Positions 40,901 through 50,049 of a stretch of 64,000 nt of DNA are shown here, in pieces. The position numbers and the translations under genes were made by a program. The stretch's first letter is position 1; every line of letters starts with the position of its first letter. Under the pieces are notes generated by a model. The model was not told the origin of the DNA. It ran no database searches and saw only the letters and a program-made list of their open reading frames with translations. The stretch is taken from the NCBI GenBank assembly GCA_961205875.1, contig OY540816.1, forward strand, positions 3,544,701 through 3,608,700, read 5' to 3'. Origin of the DNA: Sialis fuliginosa (lineage: Eukaryota; Arthropoda; Insecta; Megaloptera; Sialidae).

Positions 40901-43900
40901 TCATTATTTATTTATTTATTAAATACAAAATCCTAGATAATGTGTATAATTTCACTGCTCAGAAAAAAAACATCTGCCAAGTAAATGCACAGTGCTTCCT
41001 CGTGCTAAATTCACTAAAACCGATAGTGTTCAGATAAATTGCCTGGCATTGGTTAACCATTTAATTTTTATACAAATTTTACTAAAAAATCTTAGTTCGA
41101 ATTTTTTCTTAAAACGCACCTGAATATTTTTTCATATATTTTTAATTTTTTGACAATTTCAATCTAAATCTAAATTTATGCAAATGTCAAAATGACATTT
41201 AAAACGTCAAAGTGACATTTAAAACGCCAAAGTGACATTTAAAACGTCAAAATTACACTTAATATATCCAATCAAATATCAATTTAGAAAAACAAAACAC
41301 GAATTTTTAAAATTAATTTAGATAAATCTTTGTAAGGGAATATTTAACAACAAACGTAGTAGACCCATATTATAGGAAATTTAATTCTCTACAAAAAATA
41401 TTCTATAAAATTTTCTCGTAACATGTGTCGTTCTTGAGATATCTTGAAAAAATAAATATTTTGGGGTGTCACCCCTCCCCCTTACACACGATTTTGATGA
41501 TTTTGAAATGGGATTGTCCTCAAACCAAACCCAACCATCCGACCAAGTTTCAATAATATCGGTTCAGAGGTTCATGAGTTATGCGTGTGACAAGGATTCA
41601 GGGGACAGACGGACGGACGGACGGACGGACGGACGGACAGACAGACAGACACGGAACGAAAAGTGTTTGTCTTGACGTGAAACGGATAAATAAATTTAAA
41701 ATTTTGAAATTGGAGAACTTTTTTTTTGTCTCAATCTGAAACGATCACATAGCTTCTCGTATCTTCGATATTGCGAGGAAGCAAAATTTAGATCCGAAGT
41801 AATCAAATCAGATCGTGATCATTTTGAGACAAAATCATATTTTTTCACTGGTTTTTGAACTGTTTTTGATCTGAAGACCTGCAAAGATCTATAACGATCT
41901 ACAAAGATCTCTGAAGATCGTTGTAACATTGAAAATTCATGAATTTTCAACGTTTGATTCTCTATCACGATCTATAACAATCTTAGAGATCTTTGCAGTA
42001 ACGTAGTAAGAAAATTTTTCGGGTGGGGGGGGGGGGTTAATACACGTATATACAGGGTGGGACATTTAAAGTGTTACAGATTATTATCTCAGAACTATCG
42101 CATATTTGAAAAAAATGTTCATTTTTTTAAATAGAAAACTACAGTTTTTATTTAGTATTCTTATTCTACGTGAAAAACCCCAAATATTTTACTGAAAACT
42201 TTTTTTTAAATAACCTTAACTTTACGAGATATCTAACAATATAATTTCGAGATTTTGAACATTAACAAAATTTTTACTCAGAAATCATCAACTTTAGAGA
42301 AAAAGTGCTAGATACAAAAAATGTTTATTTTGGTTTAATAAAACTTGGAGAATTTTTTTTTAAATTTAAAAACTTTTTAAATTTTTTTTATTTATTTTAT
42401 TTTAGCAAAAACAAAAAAAGATACGAAATGTTAAAAAAAATTATAGAATAACTCTCCACGTTTCATTAGACCAAAATAAACATTTTTTGTATCTTGTACT
42501 TTTTCTCTAAAGTTGATGATTTCTGAGAAAAAAATTCTTGAAAGTTAAAAATCTCGAAATTATTTTATTAGATATCTCGTAAAGTTAAAGTTGTTCAAAA
42601 AAAAGTTTTCAGTAAAATATTCGGGGTTTTTCACGTAAAATAAGAATACTAAATAAAAACTATAGGTTTCTATTTAAAAAAATGATTAACCTTCAAATAT
42701 CCTTGTAGACTACGTTAAAATAAATACATGTTACTAATCGATTTTCCCCTCACAACCAAACATTTTTTGGTTGAAACATTTTTTTCAAATATGCGATAGT
42801 TCTGAGATAATAATCTGTAACACTTTAAATGCCCCACCCTGTATGAGTTAAATTTTTTGAAGGTATTTTGAATACTGGGGGGGGGGGGGGTTGTCTCCAA
42901 AACCCCCGTTACTACGCCACTGGATCTTTGTAAATCTGATTTGATCACTTCAGATTTTTTCCCGGGTTTAGTATTTATTCATAAAACGGAAAATCATTTA
43001 AATTATTTTTTTACAGCTTTATCTTGGTTGAGAGGAAGCATTGAAGTCCATGACGAAATGGAAGAAATGAGAGCTGAATATGAATCAATGAAATTGGTTA
43101 CGAAAGTCAATCTTCGTGAACTTATAACTAACAATGCTCTTCGCATTCCTCTCATAATTTCAGTTGTTATAATGATTTGCCAGCAACTCAGTGGTATCAA
43201 CGCTGTAAGTAATCAAATATTGAGTTCTTTACAAATGTAAAAAAAATATTTTTTTATCCATCAACAACATATATATATTTTTTAGATTAATTAATGATCT
43301 GTTGAAAGTGTATGCAATAAATTGTTTATTGAAAATGCTAATAATACACAACTGACAAGGGGACCACTAGACCCTTGTCGCATCAATTTGGTTTAAAAAA
43401 ATTAAGGTTGTAGTAGTGGCATAGACACCAAACCGTTTGACGGAAAACTTATAAACAAACGAGAAAAAAAATATGAAATTCCTCTGTAAATTCGCTTAAA
43501 CATATGTACCTATCCAAAAAAATCAAATCGATTGCACCGAGGATCGAACCCGGCCATTCACGGTTGTCAGCCCGTAGGCCTAACGACCGAGCCACCGCTA
43601 GTGTTCCGTTTGACTTAAACTAGTATATGTACGTTTAAGCATATTTACAGAGGAATTTCATAAATTTTTTCTCGTTTGTTTATGAGTAGAGATTGGAAAA
43701 ATAGTTTTTCAAGTATTGCGAAAAATGTAACTATTGTAATTTTTATTACATATCTCCATCGATTTCAGAAAACTGGTTTGATTGAACCTAATTTGAAATC
43801 TACTTTTTGGAACTATTTTACCTTTTCAACTATTTTTAAACTATTTGCCTTTTTTTTATCCAACGTAAAAAATTTTGTATTGAAAAAAAGTCATAAAGAC

Positions 43901-45822
43901 AAAGTTTGAAATAATTCTAATTATTATTAATATTGATTTTTTTCAAAGAAATAAAAAATATTATACATGTTTATAGATAATAAACATAATATATATTTCT
44001 TGTGATTTCCTAATAAGTTTGAGTTTTATTCATACAATTCTTTGTAGATTTTTTTAGTTTTATTTATTTTTATAAATACATTTTGTCTATTATACAAATA
44101 TTTTTTAATAGATATTTATGTTGTGTTTGTATATATTTATTTGTTTAATTTTTTTTTTGGCTTCTAAAATCTATCTAGAATCGACCATAATATGTTTTCC
44201 TCGAAAATTTCGGATTTGATACTTTTTACTAATACGTTGACTTCACCAATTTATTGATTAAATCAAAAAAAATTCATTATTGTTAAAAAATTTTCAACTA
44301 TTTCACAACTATTTTGATTAAAAAAAACTATTTTTCCAATCTCTATTTATGAGTTTTCCGTCAAATGGCTGTGTGTAGGTTTCCTACGCCACTACTACAA
44401 CCCTAATTTTTTTAAAGCAAATTGGTACGACAAGGGTCTGTTGGCCCCGTTGTCAGTGACTTTATATGGAACAATAAACCGTTACTATGTATATATTATA
44501 TACTTTTGTTTTATTACAGGTGATGTTCTTCTCTACTAAAATCTTCAAAATGGCACAACTGAATGATGAAAATGCACAATACGCAACCCTTGGAATGGGT
44601 ACCATCAATGTTATCATGACTATAATTTCCTTAGTGTTGGTAGAAAGATGCGGCAGAAAAACATTGCTTCTTATCGGTTTCTCTGGAATGTGCATAGATA
44701 CCTTCTTACTGACATTCGCTCTTCTCTATGCGGTTAGTTCTGTTACAATTTCTAAATTCAATTTTACATGTAACAATTATTATTTTTAATGGTATTAATT
44801 TTCATATGTAGCCAGTTAATAAAGTAACAATATTATATTAAACATATTTTAATCTTTACAGGATAGTTCCATTGTTGTAAGCTACCTTGCTATTATACTG
44901 GTGTTGATATTTGTTATCATGTTTGCCACTGGTCCTGGTTCAATACCTTGGTTCTTGGTATCTGAATTGTTCGCCCAATCAGCTAGACCAGCCGCTACTA
45001 GTTTGGCTGTGGCGGTCAACTGGACAGCTAACTTTATGGTTGGTCTTGGATTCTTACCACTACAAGTAAGTTAAATTTTTATTCAAGAATAGATTCTTTT
45101 AGAAGAAAAATTATCTCCATGAAACTTTTTACAGAAGAAATGATTTCAGGGAGAGGAAATTTAAAAAAATGTATCTTGCTATAGACATTATCTCACTTAT
45201 GTAAGATTATTAACCTGTTAATCGGGGAATTTACTCAGCATATAACGGGCGCGAAATCTTTCACTAGGACGTGTCAGTACGTCACACCCAGAGGACGTAA
45301 TTTCATATTATTTTTTTTGTCTTAAATTCATGTCGAGACATGTATGAATGACTAATACCTTTGTTGTTCGAAAATATACGTCCCGCCCACTCCAGGACGC
45401 AACATATATTTCAAGGACGTATTCATATGTCCTACACGTACCTGATATTGTTTACGTTTGACGTATTTATACATCCCGCTCGGTTAACAGGTTAATATTA
45501 TTTTTAATCCACTACTGGTATTGAGTACTTTATTACTTTTAATATGAAAATAAAAACAGGGAATAAATTTAATGTCGATATAGATATTTTAGATATACAT
45601 ATACATATTAGATATATGTATATGTATATACTTGAATGTAAAAAAAGAATTAATATTTTTATTTTATTTTCATTACAGGAAGTCATGGGTCCTTATATAT
45701 TCTTGATTTTTGTTGTGATCCTCGCCCTTAGTGTACTTTTTGTTTATAAGAAAGTACCAGAAACCAAAAACAAGACAATGGAAGAAATATCAGCAATGTT
45801 CAGACAACAATCGTATCAATAA
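28788..45822 (+). CDS. Glut1: Class I facilitative glucose transporter (SLC2A / Glut1-like), 8 coding exons
   Basis: Major-facilitator sugar uniporter of the plasma membrane, expected to have 12 membrane helices and to carry glucose down its gradient. Coding exons are 28788-28901, 36284-36382, 39142-39492, 40680-40893, 43017-43204, 44520-44732, 44862-45065 and 45679-45822. They total 1527 nt, all introns are GT-AG, and the phases agree (all phase 0 except intron 4, phase 1). The 508-residue product has the family landmarks in order: [11 protein letters not shown] (about 60-70), sequon NRT at 83 in the first outer loop, VGGMIGG (107-113), ADKFGRKGG (120-128), GRFLIG, LRGA at 185-188, PESPKYL before the central loop, QQLSGINA (315-322), ERCGRK (364-369), GPGSIPWF (417-424), NWTANF (446-451) and VPETKNKT (487-494). 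The QLS motif and GPG-IPW fit class I GLUTs better than Tret1-type trehalose transporters. Length is typical. Introns, except the 129-bp sixth, are full of transposons. Not seen: proof of which promoter is used. Confidence 0.95.
29071..29423. mobile_element. hAT-like MITE, GGCGTA family (copy E3)
   Basis: Begins CAGTGGCGTAGATAAC and ends ATCTACGCCACTG. Exact 8-bp duplication TAACTAGA at 29063-29070 and 29424-29431. Lies 170 bp after exon 1 of the transporter gene, in intron 1. Confidence 0.9.
29590..29800. repeat. AT-rich minisatellite
   Basis: Irregular tandem units such as ATATATGAGCAT, ATATAATCATAT and ATACATATATAC. Confidence 0.6.
29834..30004. repeat. Hairpin repeat
   Basis: TCTAACCATAAAAATT and its inverse AATTTTTATGGTTAGGA enclose CGTGTTTCAATAGCAATG and the inverse TCTATTGAAACACAT, with ATCATCAGAATC against ATTCTGATGATGAT at the centre. 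The TGATGATG plus GAAACACGTG arrangement is typical of tails of Penelope-like elements. Confidence 0.5.
30889..31017. repeat. Inverted repeat
   Basis: ATTCCGGTTTAACTAT at the left and ATAACTAAACCGGAATAG at the right, with an inner GAGTTTAGTTATGCTATTCC facing GGAATAGCATAACTAA. Confidence 0.55.
31345..31820. repeat. Inverted minisatellite (TTCATTTGTGTGAAAT units)
   Basis: About 24-bp units such as TTTTCGTTAGTGTGAAATTA run in tandem in the right arm (31705-31815). They appear inverted in the left arm (31360-31430) as TTTCACACAAATGAAAACAG. Confidence 0.65.
32158..32734. mobile_element. Inverted-repeat MITE (AGGGTTAACTGGGGTAAA ends)
   Basis: Left TAGGGTTAACTGGGGTAAAA and right TTTACCCCGCTCGACCCTA are diverged inverse copies, with a second TTTCACTTTTACCCC block inside the right end. 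Non-coding. Confidence 0.6.
33241..33900. repeat. Repeat with multiple GAACTAGTTC motifs
   Basis: Both ends carry inverted GAACGAACTAGTTC and AGCGCTC blocks (33262-33350 and 33820-33895). Likely a non-autonomous DNA element; no clean target duplication. Confidence 0.5.
33910..34617. mobile_element. hAT-like element N2 (same family as 26868-27668)
   Basis: Begins CATAGACATAGAGAATGG and ends CCATTCTCTATGTCTATG. Flanks CCCAACTC and TCCAACTC agree at 7 of 8. Shorter than N1 by an internal loss, which breaks the - strand frame seen in N1. Confidence 0.82.
35030..35727. repeat. Tandem array of about 140-bp units with an inverted half-unit
   Basis: Units with GGATTTCGACTATGCTCGAC, AATGCTATATAGGTCGCTTT and GGTACCCCCCCC start near 35240, 35380, 35520 and 35660. 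The first part (35040-35160) is an inverted copy (GCGACCAATATAGCATTATAG). Confidence 0.75.
36284..36382 (+). CDS. Glut1: Glut1-like exon 2 (transmembrane helix 1)
   Basis: 33 codons between a TTTTTTAG acceptor and a GTAAAA donor. Encodes [16 protein letters not shown] followed by the [11 protein letters not shown] signature at the outer end of helix 1. It is the most GC-rich short block in its neighbourhood, which helped separate it from the AT-rich intron. Confidence 0.95.
36535..36946. mobile_element. hAT-like MITE, GAGGCGTATTTACC family (copy F2)
   Basis: Begins CAGAGGCGTATTTACC, ends GTAAATAAGCCACTG. Flanks agree at 6 of 8. In intron 2 of the transporter gene. Confidence 0.8.
37026..37881. 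mobile_element. Foldback element G1: about 850-bp near-perfect palindrome
   Basis: Ends TACAGGGTGGGGCATTTAA and the inverse TTAAATGCCCCACCCTGTA. The whole left half is read back in the right half (for instance TTGAAGGTCAACATCATTTT against its complement near 37710, and TTCCAAGGTATCTAAC against the block near 37600). TA at the flanks fits a mariner-type target. In intron 2. Confidence 0.85.
37900..38174. mobile_element. hAT-like MITE, TAGAGATTGG family (copy L2)
   Basis: Begins TAGAGATTGGAAAATAG, ends CTATTTTTCCAATCTCTA. Exact 8-bp duplication ATCATTAC at 37892-37899 and 38175-38182. 275 bp, intron 2. Confidence 0.9.
38490..38924 (+). mobile_element. Family A, copy 4 (5'-truncated)
   Basis: Starts inside the family sequence (TAAACTGAGGTAAATC) and ends with ATTGCGAGGAAGCA. 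In intron 2, about 220 bp before exon 3. Confidence 0.75.
39142..39492 (+). CDS. Glut1: Glut1-like exon 3 (outer loop 1 to helix 5 region)
   Basis: 117 codons from a TTTACAG acceptor to a GTAAGA donor. Encodes LIEEWIS, the NRT sequon, VGGMIGG, the helix 2-3 motif DKFGRKGG, the helix 4 motif GRFLIG, and PMYLAEISP before RGA. In-frame and unbroken. Confidence 0.97.
39505..40371 (+). repeat. Tandem duplication of about 230 bp in intron 3, split by a MITE
   Basis: 39511-39744 and 40157-40371 are direct copies (AGTCCTTTATAAATTGC ... GGGCCCCGAGGTAAAGGAC) with small differences. The MITE at 39745-40153 sits at the junction. Confidence 0.85.
39745..40153. mobile_element. hAT-like MITE, GAGGCGTATTTACC family (copy F3)
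   Basis: Begins CAGAGGCGTATTTACC, ends GTAAATACTCCACTG. Exact 8-bp duplication ATTGTAGT at 39737-39744 and 40154-40161. Intron 3. Confidence 0.88.
40680..40893 (+). CDS. Glut1: Glut1-like exon 4 (helices 5-6 and start of central loop)
   Basis: 214 nt after a TTTCCAG acceptor; the donor is GTAATT, a weaker form, leaving one base of the next codon (phase 1). Encodes [17 protein letters not shown], the conserved EKWP, and PESPKYLL at the start of the large cytoplasmic loop. Confidence 0.96.
40965..41784 (+). mobile_element. Family A, copy 5 (near full-length)
   Basis: Runs from CATCTGCCAAGTAAATGCAC and TGCTTCCTCGTGC to ATTGCGAGGAAGCA. Includes four direct copies of a unit like AAATGACATTTAAAACGTC and a (GGAC)n/(AGAC)n tract near 41610-41655. 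Intron 4. Confidence 0.82.
41996..42922. mobile_element. hAT-like MITE E4 nested in W1
   Basis: Begins CAGTAACGTAGTAAG, ends TACTACGCCACTG. Exact 8-bp duplication GATCTTTG at 41988-41995 and 42923-42930. Its own length is inflated by foldback element G2. Confidence 0.87.
42051..42844. mobile_element. Foldback element G2 nested in E4
   Basis: Begins TACAGGGTGGGACATTTAAA and ends TTTAAATGCCCCACCCTGTA; a second long palindrome of the same family as 37026-37881, with small deletions in the arms. Confidence 0.85.
43017..43204 (+). CDS. Glut1: Glut1-like exon 5 (central loop to helix 7)
   Basis: 188 nt, TTTACAG acceptor, GTAAGT donor. The first two bases complete the codon split by intron 4 (Ala). 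Encodes the charged central loop (LRG, then an acidic stretch [11 protein letters not shown]) and helix 7 ending QQLSGINA, the class I substrate-selectivity motif. Confidence 0.97.
43534..43602 (-). repeat. tRNA-like (SINE head) segment
   Basis: On the - strand: GGTGGCTCGGTCGTTAGGC resembles an A box and GGGTTCGATCC is a perfect B box, 30-odd bases apart. The acceptor stem does not pair, so this is a tRNA-derived SINE head, not a working tRNA. Confidence 0.65.
43687..44345. mobile_element. hAT-like element, TAGAGATTGG family (copy L3), nested in M
   Basis: Begins TAGAGATTGGAAAAATAG, ends CTATTTTTCCAATCTCTA. Exact 8-bp duplication TTTATGAG at 43679-43686 and 44346-44353. At 659 bp it is longer than L1 and L2. 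The 77-codon frame inside does not resemble a transposase. Confidence 0.9.
44520..44732 (+). CDS. Glut1: Glut1-like exon 6 (helices 7-9)
   Basis: 71 codons, TTATTACAG acceptor, GTTAGT donor (a less common +3 T). Encodes VMFFSTKIF, where vertebrate GLUT1 has two Tyr in place of FF, then helix 8 and the ERCGRK motif that repeats the DKFGRK motif of the first half. Confidence 0.97.
44862..45065 (+). CDS. Glut1: Glut1-like exon 7 (helices 9-11)
   Basis: 68 codons after a short 129-bp intron, the only one free of visible transposons. Encodes [14 protein letters not shown] with the helix-10 Trp, ARPAA, and NWTANF in helix 11. These are key sugar-site and inhibitor-site regions in the family. Confidence 0.97.
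45214..45491. mobile_element. piggyBac-like MITE in intron 7, TTAA target
   Basis: CCTGTTAATCGGG at the left and CTCGGTTAACAGG at the right, flanked by TTAA on both sides. Interior has several ACGTCC/GGACGT motifs. 278 bp. Confidence 0.7.
45679..45822 (+). CDS. Glut1: Glut1-like exon 8 (helix 12 and C-terminal tail)
   Basis: 47 codons plus TAA, after a CATTACAG acceptor. Encodes helix 12 and VPETKNKT, then a short tail ending RQQSYQ. The tail is about 14 residues shorter than that of vertebrate GLUT1 and shows no obvious PDZ-binding end. Confidence 0.95.
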   Translation, partial: EVMGPYIFLIFVVILALSVLFVYKKVPETKNKTMEEISAMFRQQSYQ

Positions 45823-46522
45823 GCAGTCAATGGAGACGATGTGAAGCATATGTGTATAAAAGTATTAAAACAGAAGGTAGTGTTGTGCAACTTATTTTAT
45901 ATTTTGTCAATGTTTAATTCCATAATTGATACTTGGCATTTTAACACTGAAAATTGAAATTTAAAAATAAGTTGTTACTATTCAATTGACTGCGAATTAT
46001 TATTAATTCAGACGGACTGTAATTTCAGATTTTATTTTAATGTTTTACATGACATATTTTAATGCTCGGGATAAAAAATGTGAAAAATTAAATATTTTAT
46101 TGGTAAAATATAATGGCCCAAAAATGATACGAGCTTATTTATTTATGGATAAAATTGCACTTATTAATTGTTATTATTTTTAATAAATTCACATTAATAA
46201 GATGTTGAATATTGAATAATATACTCATTACTAGAAAAATATTATTTTAATTAAGTTTCGTATAGTGATTCTATATTATTGTTATTGCGAATTATTCAAT
46301 AATTTCATAAAAATGCAAACTTTGAGCGTTCTAATAAAATGGTTGTAAGTACAAAAGACGACAATAAAAGTGTTTTGGTATGTTTAAGTGGGAATTGAAC
46401 CCAATATAAACAGATATGTAGTGAATGATATTATGTGTGAAGGCAAATGGAAATGATACAGGCATAGATAACTTTTTGCGTAAGAACGAAAGTTGACAGA
46501 TTGTGTTTTTTTATGTTGTATT

Positions 46523-46766
46523 TAGGGTGACCAGGTTTAGGTTTTCACCTGGAGTCTCAGAGTTTGTATACTATTTCTTCGGGCTCCGGGTTTTGGTGTA
46601 TTTTCTCTAGATTTTGTAATAATGATGGCGACTAAAAAAAAAAAAGGTCGTCAAAAAATAGCAGGGGGCGCGAAAGTGACAATTAGGATATTTAAAATAA
46701 AAAAGATAAAAAAGGGGTCTTTGTTTACATATCAGGGTTTACAAAAACTAAAATCTGGTCACCCTA
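46523..46766. mobile_element. hAT-like MITE (TAGGGTGACCAGG ends)
   Basis: Begins TAGGGTGACCAGGTTTAG, ends CTGGTCACCCTA. Exact 8-bp duplication GTTGTATT at 46515-46522 and 46767-46774. Carries one GACT-A(n)-GGTC motif. 244 bp, downstream of the transporter stop codon. Confidence 0.9.
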
Positions 46767-47095
46767 GTTGTATTACATTTTAAACGTCTTTTTTGTATAT
46801 ATTGTATCTATAATACACAATCATGTATTATATATAATTATATCATATTAATGTATTTATTAGTCTTAATAAGAGTTTCTAGTCCCATATCACTCTAAAA
46901 TAAATTATTATTAATTTAAATTCTTATAAATGTTTCCCTTTTTCAATTGTGTTAATGACATTAAGTGTTAAATTTTGCAAATAGAACATACTTTTGCATA
47001 CTATTTAATATAGTTAAAATAAAACATATAATATCTATAATCTATATGTAAAATTAAAAATTATTTTGGTAAAAATACAGCAGATTATTCACATA

Positions 47096-47197
47096 CAGTG
47101 TCGTAAACAAGATTTTTTAGGGGTGGGGGAGGGTATGGAGGGTCCATTTACATATAACATACATTATGTATATATTTTTATGCTTTTTACGCCACTG
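47096..47197. mobile_element. Very short hAT-like MITE, GGCGTA family (copy E5)
   Basis: Begins CAGTGTCGTAAACAAG, ends TTTTTACGCCACTG. Exact 8-bp duplication TTCACATA at 47088-47095 and 47198-47205. Only 102 bp. Confidence 0.85.
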
Positions 47198-49656
47198 TTC
47201 ACATACTTAATCAAATATCAAGTACATAAAGACTATTATACTTTTAATTCTTAGCAAATGACAAAAATGATAATTTAGTTGTAAAAGTATTTATCTATAT
47301 TTTATACAGAAAATATGACACAATTTTTCACTTATTATTTTTTTTATTGTTAACTTCTATACAAAAAATTATGAAATAAAAGAAAATTATTTCAGAACGC
47401 ACATTATGTTTGATCTTTTTATGAATAATTGAAATTTTCTACACATTATACTGATGGTATAAAGATTTATTTATTTTTTTAATTTTATGATAACTAAATT
47501 TTATATCTATTGTTAATAATGCCTGTTAATGAATAAAAATATCATTAATGTTGACTGTAAGAATAAAATATATTAGTAAAAATTTGATGTAACAAAAACA
47601 CACACAATCACTCAAAGCAAATAATAACAAATAGCCAAAGAAATAAGATACATTTAAAAAATGTATAAATAATTTATAAAATTTTTTAATATCATTAGTA
47701 ACAAATTTTGTTCAACACCTTAACATTAGGCAGCATTTTCTTTTATCTGACAAATATTTATAGATTACATTAATGTATAAATGTGTTTAAGAGTTAATAT
47801 TCTTTAAATTAAAGATCTTAAATTGGTTATTTATAAAAATTCTGAATTAATTTAAACAAAAATACTTTATAAGTTATATCTACTTTTAGCTGTGTGAATC
47901 TAATTTCTTTGGATAAAAAGTAACATTAGAAAGTATAATTTTGCAAAAAATTTGTATTTTCTAAAAATATTTCTTTTAAAATACAATTATATAATACATA
48001 GAATTTTCAAATAGATGTCAAAAACTGTAGACTAAAAGTAACGCATACTTATTTTCTTTTTGCTTCTGAGGCCAATGTACAAACTTAGAAATCATAATGT
48101 GTTTATAGATAGTCAAATAAAATATTATAAAACTAAATAATATTTTCTGAAAAGTTTATAAAGGCGTATATATACGAATCTAATGTAACCTTAATTACTC
48201 GATTAATTATATAACATAATTTTTAAATAATTCCTATAATTTACAGTAGGGTGATAAGTTTTTGTTAATATGAATCATTTTATAAATTAAATGTGTATAT
48301 AATAGGTATATGATATATTACATATGCTAAATATACTGATAAATATTGTATATATTATTTTAATACAAAAATTTATACAAGAGTGGTAATTGTCAAGAAA
48401 GTAGGAGACATCATAGTAAAAATTATAAGCATTCTATATAATATGCTGGTCACGAGTGGGTTAATATCTTATAACAATGACAACAAAACTGAATACTTAT
48501 GATTTTCCTCACTATTTGTGACTGCTATATATATTTAGATATTTTATTTTACTAATATATTTATTTTATTTACCCATATTTCTACAATAGTGTACATAAT
48601 AATGTTTTCAATTAATATTTCAATCTTAATAACAAAATATTTAAATATATTAATAATAATAAAAAATAGTGTGCCATATAAATTAATTAATTAAACCCCA
48701 GTATCGATAGTTGTAATTATACATCAGATAAACGTGATTCAAGATAATGATATTGAGGCAGTTAAGACTTTCAGGTTTTCTTCCTTTATAATATACTAAA
48801 ATTATTTATAAAAAATACTTTACCAACCAATTGTTTTATAAATATAATATTTTGACCAGCTTAAAAATTTAAGTGTTTAGTGCTTTTATAAAATAATTGA
48901 TTATTAATAATTAATGATGATGATCTTGTGGCTGAATTATTCCTCGTTAACAGCTCAAATATTTAATTATTGAATATAGGTACATTCTAATTGTAAGCGT
49001 GAATAAGATATGTAGTAATCATATCGAATTGAGTAATATTAGTAACAATAATTCATCTAATTTATTTTAAACACACACATACATATATTCATATATGTAT
49101 ATAATTTAGAATTTGTTTGTAATCTATAATAATAAATATTGTAAAAGATATTTAAATATTATTATATCTTTTAAAAAATTTATTACTACTGACTATTATC
49201 CTCTAAGGTTATGTTAGGTTCTTCACTAAAATGTTTCGCCTTCTGTTACTGTTTGATGTGAAACGAAAGTGTAATCTATTTATTAATGAAATTTTTTGTT
49301 TCAAATCATTCTGTAACATTGTATAATCTGTGTAAATTGTTAATGTAGTTAAATTTTTGAATCTATTATTTTGTAGATGTATTATTAAAGATATTATGTT
49401 TGTATTATTTTAATTAATAAAGAAATTATTTGTACGTAAATAATGTTTTTATTGCTTACCTGTAGTTTTAACTTCTTTAAATTGATTGAAGATTATTATT
49501 TTGATATGTAAGAATATTAAAATTGTTATATTAATTCAACAGAAGCAGCATGAGTTGTAGCTAATTCTAAAGATCCCTCGCGGTTTTGGATAACCGCATA
49601 AATACTATTTTTAAACTGCATAAAATACGTAATAACACCATTTTGCCCGAGTATAT

Positions 49657-50014
49657 TTGTGCAAATATTTATTTAAAAAAATGTATATTTTGAGAGAACA
49701 TCAGTTCAAAATACCTTCAAAAAATTTAACTTATATGTATTTAGCCCCCTTGGATTATTTTCTGTTCCCAAACTTGAAAAAATGGTTCGGTGGTAAAAGA
49801 TTTGCCAACAATGAAGAGGTGGAGTCTACGGTTGATAGCTATTTTGAGGAGCTTGACGATTCTCACTATAAACAGGGTATCAAAGCTATTGAACATCACT
49901 GGGAAAAGTGTATCGAATTAAAAGGAGACTATGTAGAGAAATAAATATATTTTTTTGCAATTTTTTTGTGTTTCCTTTGTTAGGTCGGGTACTTTTGGGA
50001 CTACCCTCGTGTAT
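49657..50014 (+). pseudogene. mariner transposase, C-terminal fragment with 3' terminal repeat
   Basis: The open frame to the TAA at 49942-49944 ends LAPLDYFLFPNLKKWFGGKRF ... WEKCIELKGDYVEK, the standard end of mariner transposases. The Asp of LAPLD is the third catalytic Asp of the D,D34D triad; the other two and the DNA-binding domain are missing. The segment before it ([16 protein letters not shown]) is degraded. TTAGGTCGGGTACTTTTGGG at 49980-50000 is the likely terminal repeat. Inactive. Confidence 0.88.
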
Positions 50015-50049
50015 ACTACGCAATACAAAAATAAAAGATAAAAAAAAAC

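Larger units (their letters stand above)
41788..42958. mobile_element. Inverted-repeat element W1, host of two nested insertions
   Basis: Left end GATCCGAAGTAATCAAATCAG (within 41791-41812) and right end CTGATTTGATCACTTCAGAT (about 42936-42955) are inverse. The interior is rich in GATC motifs (GCAAAGATCTATAACGATC). A fragment of the same family is at about 60260-60410. Intron 4. Confidence 0.7.
43349..44459. mobile_element. Palindromic element M in intron 5
   Basis: Ends ACTGACAAGGGGACC and GGCCCCGTTGTCAGT. Inverted inner blocks include GAAATTCCTCTGTAAATTCG against AGAGGAATTTCATAAA and ATTAAGGTTGTAGTAGTGGC against GCCACTACTACAACCCTAAT. Hosts a tRNA-like segment and a nested TAGAGATTGG element. 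Confidence 0.7.
45823..49440 (+). other. Presumed 3' UTR / downstream flank of the transporter gene
   Basis: Very AT-rich, with no coding potential. Several AATAAA signals occur, including one near 46182, one in ACAATAAAAG near 46360 and one at 49416-49421 just before a T-rich stretch; I cannot tell which is used. If the last is used, the 3' UTR is about 3.6 kb. Two small transposons with exact 8-bp duplications lie inside (46523-46766 and 47096-47197). Confidence 0.5.

Noticed and set aside
43534-43602. tRNA gene
   Set aside because: A and B boxes are visible but the acceptor stem does not pair, and the segment lies inside a repeat.
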